Below, piece after piece: positions 32,367 through 44,239 of a stretch of DNA of 64,000 nucleotides. Made by a program: the position numbers and the translations under genes. The notes beneath the pieces were generated by a model. The model did not search any database. It was not told the DNA's origin and saw nothing but the letters and a program-made list of their open reading frames with translations. The DNA comes from Trichosporon coremiiforme (Eukaryota; Basidiomycota; Tremellomycetes; Trichosporonales; Trichosporonaceae), in contig BCJJ01000026.1 in the NCBI GenBank assembly GCA_039545355.1, positions 124,001-188,000 of the forward strand. The letters run 5' to 3'. Position 1 is the stretch's first letter. Each line of letters opens with the position of its first letter.

Positions 32367-34585
32367 GTTGCTTTCAATACTACCAATACTTGATGGGTTA
32401 ATCGTATTGCTGATGCATTGCATGCGGCCGGAAGTGGAGGTCTACACTAATCCACACACTGCACACACCGTCTGCTATGCGACTCCGCTCCTTCGCCTCC
32501 TCGCCCTTCCCGCCCCACGCTGTCACGCCGAGAGCTCCGACGTTCGAGTCCGCCATTCAACGGCCCAACCCAAACTAAGGGCAGAACAGGCACCCCGAAC
32601 GGGGCGAGGGCTGGTCAGAGCTCCGCAAGAGACCCCCCGCACCACGTACGGTGGCTCGGCCATACATCGGACTTCCACACCTCCTCCCGTCCACACCACC
32701 TTCCATCCAGCACACACGCACCATGTCTATCGGATGCTCACCACATACAACAGCATTTGGTACTGGGAAACTAGACCTTCGGGGGAGGTGACCTGATGGT
32801 CAACAGACCAGAGTGAGTTCAAGTAATGAATAAGCTGGGGAAATCACGTCTCGAAGTTGGCTTGACACCGACCCCCACAAGGGGACAATCGGGCACACTG
32901 AATGACGGGTAATGCCGCCCTTGGAAGGGGACTATAATTGGATACCTTTTTGCTGCTTATGGCTGCACGTTGCGGGCTGGAGGCAACGCCATGCATACCA
33001 GTCATGCAGTGCTGTGCATATGGATGAGACCTTTGGAGATGTGGAAGGTCACTTGCTTCGATGAGTTGTAACGCTTGCCTGAGCGGTCTTCACAGCGAAA
33101 ATCTGCGACAGGGTGACTTGTTACGCGCTGATCACTGGATCCCTTCGATGAAGCAGTGCAATCGGTCGCAAGTTCCACATCCATGTTTCAGTGGAAGATG
33201 GGCTTCGAACTGCACGATCAAGACTGCCGTCCAGGAAGGGCCCCCCACAGTTATCCCCGGCGTGGATGGTGGGAAGTCACAGGTCCACTGCACCAAAGCG
33301 ACGATCAGCAGAAGGCCCGGACGGCCAATGTCTTCTAGGTGGGCTCTGGTGTGAGTGAGCTGGTTTCTTCGTCTCAGCTAGAAGCTAGCGAACGGAAACA
33401 CCGCGGCCATATCGCCTTGGACCAAATTTGAGAGCGGGATGGCAGGTTTCGCTAAGTCGCCGAAGAAGCAAGCCGAGTTATCCCTTGTCCCCCCGCGCTT
33501 TTGTGATGTTACAAATTCATGATGCGGATGCGGCCGGCTTGGGACGAATGGATGTAGTCTGGTCGACATGCTCGTAGTTGGCTGTAATGTGAGATGTTGC
33601 AAAAGCCCTCCGAGAACTGTTACCATAGCCCTCCAACAAGACGCTCCACTGCCGCCACTGTGGACAAGGGACATTGACCAGCAACCAGGTGAGCGATTCG
33701 CCCCCAGTCTCGCCCGATGCCAAGCTCTTGCTCAGCTATTCGGAGCAATGTCCGAGGCAGGCGAGCCTCGGTGCGGATTCCGACTGGCCGAGGTGCTCAC
33801 CAGCTGCCCAGGGTCTCAATCGGAGCTTAAAGCTCCACGGAGCTCGTGTGAACGTGACAGAAAGGGCCGCACGTTGGCGTATGTGCGTGTACGACGTCCG
33901 AGACCTGGGAACGTCGCATTCGACGGTCAGTCGGTAAGTGAGGCGTGATCGAGCGTCGAGGGGTGCAAGAGAAGGAGGGATAGAGAAATGTCAAGAAAAG
34001 CTCCGCTAATCAGATACGACCAAGCCCGCCTGTACATGGTTTATCTCGGAGGTTGGCTGTCCGAAACAACGTCATCCTGCTCCTGCCATGTGCGCCACGG
34101 CTTACGATTCGCCATGCCAAGCGTTTCGGCCGCAACTCTGCTCCTCCCTTCGAGCCCACTTCGCTAGCGCATGCTGGCTCTCCCCCAGACCTTTCCGACG
34201 CCTTGCACTCTGGCGCCGTCGCCTTTCGCCCCGAGAGTTAGCGTCATTCCGGACGGCAGGTACGGCATGCGCCTGCGGAGCATTCCAGCCAATGCGCAGG
34301 CGGCGTGAGTGGCGTCGCCTGGGCGCCTGGGGCGCCTGCAATCGAGCATTCGGGGCTGTCACTGAAGACTCTGGAGCCGTATGAGTGCGCCATTTGGACC
34401 GCAAAACTAGAGTCTGACGTCCATTGAGACTTTTTCTGCGCCTTCCCGGCCCCGAACCGCGAGCCTGCGAGCCATCTTGCCGGGGTAGGGAGGTGGGAAT
34501 TATCCACGTTCATGCATGGGGTCATAGTCTACCGTTTTTGATCTACTTTACAGGTGGTTGAGGGGATGCACAGATAGCTTCCCGC
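32367..34585. other. Convergent intergenic region, 2.2 kb
   Basis: Lies between the stop codons of the sugar transporter (+) and the superoxide dismutase (-), so it holds no required promoter, yet it is long. I saw no coding frame with domain-like sequence, tRNA or strong repeat. It could hide a non-coding RNA or a decayed element. Confidence 0.35.
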
Positions 34586-35283
34586 TTAGTTGAGGGCAGC
34601 GAGAGCAGTCGCGTTTCCGATGGCGATGGCACCACAGGCGAGTCGCGAGCCGGCGTTGCCCGTCTTCTTCGAGTCGGTGTTGTTGCCGCGGCCAAGGTCG
34701 TCGACGCCGGAGTGGAGGACGACACCACGGCCAACGATCGAGCGCGCGCCACGCAGACGGAGCTGGCGGTCGGTGATGTCGAGAATGACAGTACCGTTCG
34801 CGTTGGCAACGACGTTGCCGAGGTCACCGGCGTGGCGAACCTTGTCCTCGGGAGCACCGTGGGTCTGGTTGAACGGGTTGTAGTGTCCACCGGTGGCGAG
34901 ACAGCCCTCGCCCGAGATGTCGCCGAACTCGTGGACGTGGAAACCGTGGGTCGAGGAGGGCTCAAGACCGGTGATCTGAAAGTCAGCATCTGGCTTGGCG
35001 TTCTCATGATATCGTCATGCTACGACCGCGGCGCGCTTGGCCGTCGTCACTCGGATCGTCGTGGCGGCGGTGCTAGAGCGCAAGCAAGCACCGCTCCACC
35101 ATCGCCTCTCATGATTTGGCCTTCCTCGAACGGACCCTTGTTGGCGGCGGCGACACTTACGGTTCCAGTAACGTGGACACCGTTCTCGGACTCGGTGAAG
35201 ATGACGTTTCCGGTGGCGTTGGAGGCGCCCTTGAGGACGGAGATGGCGGCGATACCGCCGGCGCAAATAGCAGGAGCGACCAT
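34586..35283 (-). CDS. SOD1: Cu/Zn superoxide dismutase
   Basis: Exons 35161-35283 and 34586-34975 (185-nt intron), 170 aa. Dismutates superoxide in the cytosol or mitochondrial intermembrane space. Ligands by position: Cu by His54, His56, His72 and His129; Zn by His72, His80, His89 and Asp92 (GFHVHEFGD, GGHYNPF, HGAPEDKVRHAGDLG, VVLHSGVDDLG). Disulfide pair Cys66 and Cys155, active-site Arg152 (SRLACG). The splice joins VHVTGT to ITGLEPSS exactly as in the family. Compared with yeast SOD1 (154 aa) it has about ten extra residues at the N-terminus, MVAPAICAGGIAAISVLKG, hydrophobic but too short to call a signal peptide. All catalytic residues are present. Confidence 0.95.
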
Positions 35284-37785
35284 GTTGAAACAGCGAGCTA
35301 CGATGAGGTGAAAGAGCGAAAGGAAAAGTAGCTGATGGAGAAAGATAACAGTGGAGAGACGGGGCAAGACAGGGGGCGGGTTAGCGCCGGCTCTTAAAAG
35401 TGCCTCATGAACTGGGCTGCCTGGGATCCTTGATCGGATCCTGGAAGGGAGCGGCGATGCAGCGGAGTAGTGCCGGGCAGAGAGCAACGGCTCACGCAAC
35501 CGTGCACACGATTCAACCGATGCGCTCACACGGCAGGCTAGGCAGGCCGCCCGATCCCAGGCGATCAAGCGATCTGGATAGAGTTAGCTCCACCGACGGC
35601 CTGCCTGCGCCTTGTCCTTGGGTCCTTTTGCTATTCGCATCTGTAGGCACCTCTCACGACATGTTCGGCTTTGAGCTCGCCGTTTGTCGTCAAGGGGCCA
35701 ACCAGAGCCATTGTTGGGCACCTGGCTGAGACGACCTGCGAACGCCGAGTTTAATGCGACTAAGTTTCATGTGAGCGTCTGAGGGAGAAAGGCAGGTCCA
35801 CAGGCGTGGGATCTGAGGATCTCGAGCGGCTGAGGCTGACCGGCAATCAGATAGGTGGGACCCTGGCGACTCCTGCCTCTCGTTCCTGTGCATTCATCGG
35901 CCTTCGTTGATACGCCGCGCGGGTCGGGGCAGCGTCCGAGCACGCCCAGTGTCACCAGTCTCAGGCGTTCAGGTCTAAGGCAGAGAACGCACGAGGTTAT
36001 CGATGTTGCGCAGTCATCACCAACTTTTACATTCTCTTATTTCGGCCGATCGCCTCAGCAACTTGGATAGGGCCATTGTCTGTTGCTGGCGTCAGCGAGG
36101 CGCCTCCTTACCCTGCACGCTGAATTTCTTGGCGCTCTGCAAATACAACCAACCGCAGTCGTCTGCGGGACAAAAGACGACAGACAAAACACTGGTAGTC
36201 ACTCCTGTTGGCGGCAGCAAGGGGCAACGGGTAGACCGGCGCGTTTGGGATAAGCATGTCAACGGGAACCTGGTTCCACAACCTCCGCAAACTCTGGTTC
36301 CAGCTCGTCTCCTTGCAGCCATGAAACCGCGAAACCGTATCCGGACAGAGCTCAAAGCTTCGTTAAGTACGCTCTGCAATTACTGCAGGCCCTGCCTCCT
36401 CCTCGGGCCTCGGTTGGTTTTGAACAGCGCCCCGGTTGCGCTCCCTCCAATCGCAGCACCAGACGGAGCAGGAGCACGCGTCGATCCCGTTTCCGCTCTG
36501 GCGGCCCAAAACGTGCCCGCAGGTATGCATGCCTGCATGCAACCCTCATGGCATGCATACGAACTCAGAGTGGAGCCTGCGCGAAGCGAGGATAGAACAA
36601 GGCCGCCGGCCGCGGCTTGGCGGTCCGTCGGATCGACTTAACGGCGGTCTGCCTCTCGAACAACGTCGATCCACCTTGAATTGCTTTCCAGAACAGCGGT
36701 CAGCGTTGGCCGCGGCCCTCACGCGCCCCTCGTCGGGCCATCCTGTATCCAGTGCAAAGGACCTTGGTACTGGAGACCCAGCACGCGGCGACGGTCACCC
36801 AGCGGTGCCCGCCAGCCATTCACCGCGTGCCGTAACTGCCGCGAGCCATTCCCAGCTGGGTGCGTGCGACGCTTTCTGGAAGCCACCCAGTGGTCTTGCT
36901 CACGTTGACGCGTTAGCGCCTCAGATGGCGCGTCCGCAGGCAGACCCAGTCTGCAGAATCAACTTCTACCTCACCCATCGGGCGTCAACATACACGTGAA
37001 ACGTTGATAACCCATCCTCAACCTTGCAGGTGGTATTTTGGGACCGAAACGTGCTTTTGTTGAAGCCAGCACCGAACAGGCTCCAAGAACCAAACAACGG
37101 GACTGCCAGACTGCGGGCGAGCGTGCGCTAGCATCTACCGTTCCGGCTCGAGTATTGGTGAACTCCCCGCCGGGCGCCTGGCGCGACAGGTGCGGCTGCG
37201 CCGCGCGCCGGTTGCAGCCCTACGCGTTGCGTGCGGATTAGAGCTTCCGCACCACTACGCACGCCAACGTCGCAGGCCTGCTTATCCCACCCAGAACAGA
37301 CCGACCCACAACTCCATGCTTATATACGTTTAGAGTCGTCCCGCTCTCCCAGCCCGTAAACCAGACAACGACGCCCGGCGACTCCCGCCCAGACGTCTCG
37401 ATACTGATCACCTACCTGACCTGCTGACCACAGGAACCCCCAGTCCTCGATATGGCTGAACAGGCACGTGCCACCGTGATCTCGACGAATCTCCCGGCAG
37501 CGTCTCGACGCGACGGCGTTCCGCCAAGTCTGGCTCGGCATTTCGCCAGCCATTCGGAGGTACATGGGTAGGGTTATTGTACCGCCTCCGAGCGTGGCAC
37601 GTGAGCGGCGGGCAGGGTAGCGCACTGGTGTACCGTGCTGCTGGACAACGGTATCACCAGGCGGCCGTCCGAGTACCACCGCTCTGGAACGTATATGTTC
37701 GTTTTGACATGTAAATATGCTTGCACGTGGAGGTGGACGCGACTTGACAACGGTTGCATCGGCATACTTAGACGGCTTGCTGCCA
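35284..37785. other. Gene-free stretch of 2.5 kb
   Basis: Contains the SOD1 promoter at its left end and the 3' flank of the cysteine-rich peptide gene at its right end. One perfect inverted repeat lies at 36523-36560. The open frames have arginine/alanine/proline-rich, shuffled-looking translations without domains. Confidence 0.35.
36523..36560. repeat. Perfect 11-bp inverted repeat (hairpin)
   Basis: GTATGCATGCC at 36523-36533 and GGCATGCATAC at 36550-36560 are exact reverse complements with a 16-nt loop that itself carries a TGCATGCA palindrome. Confidence 0.9.
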
Positions 37786-38031
37786 CTACCCGCTCCAGCG
37801 ACACACGCACGCCTGACAGGAGCTTCCGGTCTGACCTTCCACTGAACAGCGACCGGGAGTGATCTTGTGGCAGTATCCACCTTCGTTCTGGCACGCTTGG
37901 TCGTTGCAGCCCGTGCCGGTCAAGACGCAAAAGCCCACGGGGGGCGGATCGTACGGGGCGGGGGTCGCTAGGGCTTGAGTGGTAAAGAGGTAGAGAGCAA
38001 GGGAAGCGTAGAGGGTGAGCGGGAGGACCAT
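37786..38031 (-). CDS. Small secreted cysteine-rich protein, 81 aa
   Basis: Short frame with a clear secretory signal peptide: MVLPLTLYASLALYLFTTQALA, hydrophobic core and an Ala-x-Ala cleavage site after about residue 22. The mature part of about 59 residues has eight cysteines (35, 42, 47, 54, 62, 72, 75, 77), an even number consistent with four disulfides, spacing C-x6-C-x4-C-x6-C-x7-C-x9-C-x2-C-x1-C. I do not recognise the family; it is not a hydrophobin (no CC pair) and lacks the CxxxC of CSab defensins. Upstream in-frame ATG at 38067 is less likely because the sequence just before 38031 contains a good 3' splice site (GGCTGACGCTTTCAG), pointing to an intron in the leader. Secretion is inferred from sequence; role unknown. 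Confidence 0.55.
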   Translation of the reverse strand: MVLPLTLYASLALYLFTTQALATPAPYDPPPVGFCVLTGTGCNDQACQNEGGYCHKITPGRCSVEGQTGSSCQACVCRWSG

Positions 38032-39541
38032 TTCGCGAGTTCTGAAAGCGTCAGCCAAGGTCAACAAACTCGCTCACTCAAGCAAGAAGCATTGGTGCTT
38101 GATGGGGGCTCGACCAAACTTGAGGGGCTTAAGTATCTTGCCAGCGCTGCCCGGTTCAACTTTGGAACCCCACACCGGCGACAACCCGACTCGATGTCCT
38201 CTCCCTCCTGCTCACTCTTGGCTCCAAGAGTCATGGGACCATGTCAGCACCGGAGCGGCCTTGCAGACACCTTCCGCTGCATCATCGGCGTCGTCCTCCG
38301 GCGTCATAATGCGAGCGAATCGCGGTCATTCCATGAACGGCGCAGAGTTGAGCCACAGGTGACCCCGAGCGATCCTCGAATAGCCCACGAGGCAATCACC
38401 TGAGGGGGAGATATCATCACTGTCCTCCAGAGTATGGCGGTGATAGTATCATCTGATCGCCGAACTAATAAAAATCATAACTCCACTGATTCACCTGATC
38501 CTCACGTGCAGCGGCTGCCACAAGGTACACCGCGCTGCTCCACTTCGATGTACTTGACCCACGGTACTCCACGCTTGTGCGTACAACGTACTGTTCCGAT
38601 CGCTCAACATCCCTTCAGCACTCGCTTCATGTGTACCTGTTCTTGGTAAGTACATAGAGCTTGCTGCCAGTATCTGCTTGCCTCCCCACTGGCAAGATAC
38701 CATTCCAATGCACTCGATGACATCGTCGTTCGCCGTCCTGCACCGGTTGCCCTCATGTGTTCCCTCCCCCCTCCAAGCACGTTTCATTGCTGCAGTTAGA
38801 GTCCTTTACACAAAGAGTATCCCGGTAGACGACACATGGACAAGCCGAACGGCCCGGTCGTCCATGGCAGATGTTCGACTGACCAGGCGCCACTTGAACA
38901 TGTGGCTTCCCAAGCCCAGCCCATCATCGCTGTGCAAGGGTGCCCTGTGCTCCTTCTCCCCCCTCCCACCTCGCTCGGAACAGCACATTGCAGGCGACGG
39001 TCACGACACCTGCGCCAAGGCTTGCACGTTCACCTTCCTGGTCGCGTTCGGCTACGCCCAAGTCACATGCATGTTTGCGTGCGGAGTAAATCGTCGCCAA
39101 TTACCGACCAGGCAGATGCCCACCTTGGCCCGTGGCTTGCCGGACTCAGCCGGCACCATGTGGTGGAGGGTCGGACCGATTTCGCTGCGCTCCTCGTCCG
39201 TCTCTCTCGTCCTCTCCCCTCCTTCCTCCGCCTCTCAGAGTTAGCCTATTTCCGTCCGCAGCGGCAAACTCCCCTTCGACTTTTTTTCTCTACTCGAAAA
39301 GAGCATGTGGGACCCCCCGGGAGGCGTGCCTCCACCTCCCGCCTCCCAGCTCACACGAGTCATGAGACTCATGCCCACCAAAGCCACCGCCTGCGACCCA
39401 CAATCACGGCATCTGCTTGGCTGCTGCTAAGTATAGCCGGTCCCAGCTCTTTGCCGTGCTTAGCCTCGCAGAACATACTTATAGCTTCAAAGCCGGGTCC
39501 CCACGCACTGATTTTCTGGAATAACACTAATCTCCAGCACC
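38032..39541. promoter_or_regulatory. Divergent intergenic region: secreted peptide gene and Dal5-type transporter
   Basis: 1.5 kb separating two start codons in opposite directions. It carries the putative leader intron acceptor of the peptide gene at its left end and a C/T-rich stretch (39190-39300) on the transporter side. No further gene seen. Confidence 0.4.
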
Positions 39542-41068
39542 ATGAGCGCCGACCTTGACAGGAAGGACCTCGAGCTCGACGCCGACGGGCAGCGCATCGA
39601 CGATGGCGACATCGACCCTGTCGCCGAGCGAAAGTTGGTCCGCAAGCTTGACGTGAGCTCAGCCTATCTTCGCCGCTGACCTCAGTCCCTCATCCTCCCA
39701 CTCACTGCCATCCTGTATCTCTCAGCCTACCTCGACCGTGGAAATGCAGGGAATGCCAAGCTGCAAGGCATGCTCGACATCTTTGGCGACAACGCGGACC
39801 ACAAGTTCAGCATTGTGCTCATGGCTTTCTACGCGTCGTATATCGCCTTTAACATCCCAGGAACCCTATTCAGCAACGTGATCCCGCCCAACCTGGCGCT
39901 CGCGACCGGCGCTATGATCTGGGGAATCGCCTCAACGGCACAGGCAGGCGCAACCAACTTCCCGGGCATGGTTGTGTGCCGTCTCTTCATCGGTATCGGA
40001 GAGGCTGGATTCGGAGCAGCCGTGTCGCTGTACTACGCGCTGTGGTACCGTCGCGAGGAGATCGCAACCCGTATCTCGCTGTACGTCGGCGCCGGTTCTC
40101 TCGCGGGATGCTTCGGCGGTCTCATCGCGTATGGTGTTTCCTTCATCCACTCGCACGTCGACACCTGGCGCATCCTCTTCCTCATTGAGGGTCTGCCCAC
40201 CATCCTGCTCGCCGTGGTCATCGTCTTCTTCCTGCCCAGCACGCCAGCCAAGTCCTGGCTCTTGAAGCCCGAAGAGCGCGAGCTCGTGAAGCGCCGTCTG
40301 CGCGACTCTGGCGTCAGCAACGCGCACGGTGTTGACGTTCCTGCCCTCAAGAGCGCGTTCCACCGCGTCTTCAGGACTCGGACAACGTACCTTAACGGTC
40401 TGGTCTACCTCGGCCTTAACCTCAGTCTCGGCTCCGTGTCGGGATTCCTTCCGACGATCCTCAAGTCCTTCGGCTACACGGACTCCTCCGCCCAGCTCAT
40501 GACTGTCCCGCCGTACGCTTGCGCCTTCGTCGTGACCGTCAGCGTGAGCTACCTCTCCGATCGCACGAGGCAGCGTGGTGTCTTCGTCATCATCCTGATG
40601 CTCGCGTCTCTCATCGGCTTCACGATCCTGATCGCTGTTCCCGGCAACAACGCGGCGCGGTACTTTGCGACGTTCCTCGTCGTCTCGGGAGCCTTCTCCA
40701 ACATTCCGCTCATGCTCTCGTGGGCCGCCAACACAGCTGGCAGCCAGACCGCCGCCGCCATCCGCCTCGGCTTCATGAACTCGTGCGGGCAATGTTTCTC
40801 CATTCTCGCCAGCTTCATCTTCCCCAAGGCGGAGGGGCCGAAGTGGCACAAGGGCTTCGCGCTCAACCTTGCGTTCAACGGCGTGTCGGCCCTCACCGCG
40901 GCGTACCTCAGCTTCTACTACGCGTCCCAGAACAGGAAGCGTGACAGAGAGGAGGCCGCGCGCGCCGAGGCCGAGCCCGAGGCCGTTGACAACCTCAAAA
41001 CGAGGCAGGAGGCGGAGCCGGCGGCCGATCTGCACGACCTCACGCCTGGATTCAGGTACTTCACTTGA
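39542..41068 (+). CDS. MFS permease, anion:cation symporter family (Dal5/Tna1-like)
   Basis: Exons 39542-39652 and 39686-41068, separated by a 33-nt intron; 497 aa. The start of helix 1, AILYLSAYLDRGNAGNAKLQG, is the ACS-family hallmark (YLDRxNIGNAK). It continues with IAFNIPGTLFSNVIPPN, GMVVCRLFIGIGEAGFGAAV, WRILFLIEGLPTILLA and SYLSDRTRQRG between helices 8 and 9. Relatives transport allantoate, ureidosuccinate, nicotinate, pantothenate or other organic anions; which one applies cannot be told. Acidic N-terminus (DLELDADGQRIDDGDID) and Glu/Ala-rich C-terminal tail are cytoplasmic. A 434-codon open frame on the opposite strand is a codon-bias shadow. Confidence 0.9.
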
Positions 41069-41251
41069 TTGGCTGGGCAGATTTCGATATGGAAGGGAAG
41101 GACAGGTGTCCCATGGGCTCGGGACAGATAGTTCAGATACTATAATGCACACGATGCACTCACAACGTACTGATTCTTCGAATCGCGGAGTTGAAGGGTC
41201 GCGTGAACAGAACCGACGCCGCCGCTCCGCAGTCATCAGCTTTCGAGCTTC

Positions 41252-41341
41252 GCCTCGTTATATCAGTCGGTAGATAGTGTGACTCTTACGCAACATAGCC
41301 GATTGATCACACAGTCATGGGTTCGAGCCCCATACGAGGCT
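41252..41341 (+). tRNA. tRNA-Lys(CTT) with 17-nt intron
   Basis: Full cloverleaf by hand: acceptor GCCTCGT (41252-41258) pairs perfectly with ACGAGGC (41334-41340); D stem TATC/GATA with loop AGTCGGTA; anticodon stem TGTGA/TCACA; loop CTCTTA-A with anticodon CTT at 41285-41287; T stem ATGGG/CCCAT around TTCGAGC; discriminator T at 41341. The intron CGCAACATAGCCGATTG occupies 41289-41305, one base 3' of the anticodon, the canonical place. A T5 run at 41345-41349 follows as RNA polymerase III terminator. Confidence 0.95.
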
Positions 41342-44239
41342 TCGTTTTTGCTTTTGCTTATTGTTGCTCTTGTTCCGGAAGCTGTAGTCTCGAAGACCAT
41401 GAGAGACAAAGGGAAGAGAAAGATGATCGCAGCGGAAGAAGTCTCTTCGGATGCGGCTCCACATGGCTCACGCTGCCGATCTTGGGCCAGTGCGTGTACT
41501 GGCTGTAAGCAGATTGCTCCGTAGCTTTCGCCTAGGCTACAGTACGATCGCCTTTCTCGCCCCTGAAGGTCAGCTAAGTCTACTCGGTGACAGAGAGCTC
41601 TTCGCGCCTCACATCTCCGGGAGGAGACGTAGACTCACATCGTTATGCCGCCAGACTGCGGAGAGATTAGCGCCTGATGGCCGAGATAAATCAGCTGTGG
41701 CAGGAATGAGTTTGTGAGTGCCTCTTGAGATGAGCATGCGGAGAAGAAGTTCAGTGGGAAGGAAGTGATGTGGGAACGTGAACATCGCCGTGGTTAGTGC
41801 TGACAGAGCAGTAGGGCGCAGGCGGGTGCTTCACGGTACTCGCCGTCCGTGCGTCTTTCGCGAACACCCTCCTCCCTCTCATCCTCACACCATTCTCAAG
41901 AAGACACTACCCCCTCCATCCTTCTGACTCCCTTTGGATCGCTGTTGTTCTGTAGTGCTCACCACAGACCAGTGTTGACCGCTGTGATGCCGCCCGGGAG
42001 GTAGATACCGCATTCCGCAGATCATTCTTGTTCGCGTCCCCACCAATTCCAAGCTCTTGGCATACGTCCGGCATATCGGCAGCCCACCGGCATCATTCGG
42101 CTCGCAGCGGCTAGCGATGGCAAATGATGGTACAAGAGCGTGTGACTTGCATACACGCCAGAAGAGGCAGCCAAGAAAGTCTTGAGGAAGACAACGTCTA
42201 CGACATGTGGGCAAGCGTGCAGCGGCTGTCTGTCAATGGCCCACAGCACCTTGGCGTCCGTGTGAGGTGTATTGGAAACCGCAAGGACGAGTTTCCAAGG
42301 CTCAGGTCCAGACTTGCCCACAACAACTGCCAACCGTCCCGGGATTGGCGGTATGCTGGCGTCATTGAGATCGAATGCAGATCTCTTGTTCCTCTTGTTC
42401 CCTTGCGGGGCTGGCCCCCACTCGGGGTGAGTGAGCTGACCGACATCCGCGCGCGGACGATCTACTGACCGAGATGGAGCGCTTGCCAGCCTCAATTTCG
42501 TTCACAAGAGGCGGTGTAATCGGGCGAGACCACGGTCGGCCTCGATCACAGGACATCCTTAGACGCTGACACAAGCCCATGTCTTCCCTGTTCCGGCGTT
42601 CGGACGGTCGTGCAGCGTCGCTCTGGGAGTCTAAACTGGGGACCTCTGTGGGACACGTAAGGCAGTGGAGCATTCCGCGTCCGCACCGCCATGACTCCTC
42701 CGCCGCCAGCTGACCTTCTTAACGTGCATGTCTGGTGATCCCGCTGTGCCTGGCTACGGCCGTTGAAGCGGAATTCAGGCGGAAAGCCCCCTGCGTTTCT
42801 GATGATACCTCGGAGAATTTACCGTTCTGCAGAGCTGCGCTCGGCGGAGCCATCGATTCCGTTGTTGGGGAACTGAGATGCCGAGACTGTGCTGAGACAA
42901 GCAGATGGGCCGGTAAGTGTCGCTCCGAAGCGGTACGATGAGGTAGAAGAAGGTACCTGAAGGTGAGAAGTGCTCTTGGCAGTCTCAGAATGCAGGCTGT
43001 TGCAGCATTCGGAGTCCTTGGCCTCGTATGCTGCAGACTGCAGCCCAAGGGTCGCTGGCCAGGGACGGATCGGCAATCTCGATGTCTTGGCTGATCAGTG
43101 CGGGGCCGAACACCAGTGGTCACCGATGCAAGTCACCGCCAGCCAAGCAAAACACGGGACTTCTGCAGCGCTGCGCTGGGTCCCGACGAATTCATTCAAT
43201 CCGGGCAGCTGACAATGGCGACGACGTCACGCTGAGACTAGCACGAAAAGCGAACTCACACGGACTGACGAACGCTTTCGGGAGCACACAAACAACGTTA
43301 ACCTCCTCAGATCTCTGTGCAGGCACAGAAGGCACAGAACAGGCCAGATGTCACGGGTAGGCAGAGTTTGGGCTACATCAAACGGTGGAAGTGTAGTCCA
43401 TGGGCCAAGGTGGGGAGACGTGCACTGTGCCTGGGTACGACCGATGCAACAGTTCAGCAGAATGCCTCGTACTTCCGCGATTCAGTAGCCAGGAGACAGT
43501 GTGGGGTTCTGGGGATCTGCCCGCACAATGCAAAAGCAAACGTTCAGGTGCAGGTGTGTAACGTTCGATGTGATATCAGGTGCAGGCGCTCGAGCGTGGA
43601 CGCTGGCAGAAGTCACCAATCTGGGGCCACAGGGCTTGTCAGGGCCTGGTTGATGCTGCCCACTATTGAAAGAATCCAGACGTGAAGCCCGAAGGGTAAT
43701 CGCACGTAGGCGGCGGCTTCCAAGGAAGCCTATTCAAGCCCAAGCCCCCCGGACCAGTGTTTCTCTCACTGCCGCTAGACAGCCTAGACAAGGGGCACCT
43801 AACGGCCCGGCGAATATGACCTTACTGCTTGGATCAGTAGCCAACCAGAAGCATCCTAGAGACCAAGAAGCGATAATCGTTGGCATCTCGCGCGACGCTG
43901 CTCACCCCTCGTTCCCCCGGTGCGGACCTGGCTCCAGAGCTGCTGCCTACCCCGCAAGCAAGTACCTGTCCGCCTGCAGTGAACTACTGGGTCCCCCTTT
44001 ACGTGCCGCGTCCAGAACCCAGTCCCTGGCTCCAGCCAAGGCAAGCGGGCAGACCGGCTGACCGAAGGAGGAATTGAGCTGTCCGGGGGATATAAGATCG
44101 TTTACCATCTCCACATCACTCGTTCTCCTCCAATTTTTGCTGCACGCAACTCAGCTCCCACTCCCGACACCGGGCCACTCGGGACACCAGCTTCAGCTTC
44201 GGGGCTTACCGGCTGACCTGGACAGATAGCTCGAAGTCA
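41342..44239. other. Gene-free stretch of 2.9 kb between tRNA and second anion permease
   Basis: The largest gap in the window. A minus-strand frame at 42022-42495 contains a faintly protein-like part (GRLAVVVGKSGPEPWKLVLA) but no domain, start context or splice support. The last 250 bp is a C/T-rich leader with a TATA-like GATATAAG near 44089. Confidence 0.35.
41345..41349 (+). terminator. RNA polymerase III terminator of tRNA-Lys
   Basis: TTTTT three bases after the mature tRNA 3' end. Confidence 0.8.

Noticed and set aside
39932..41236. 434-codon minus-strand open frame opposite the anion permease
   Set aside because: Highly charged, low-complexity translation; the plus strand encodes a full transporter.
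42022..42495. 157-codon minus-strand frame with a partly protein-like middle
   Set aside because: No recognisable family, overlapping frames of equal quality on the other strand, and no splice or leader signals.
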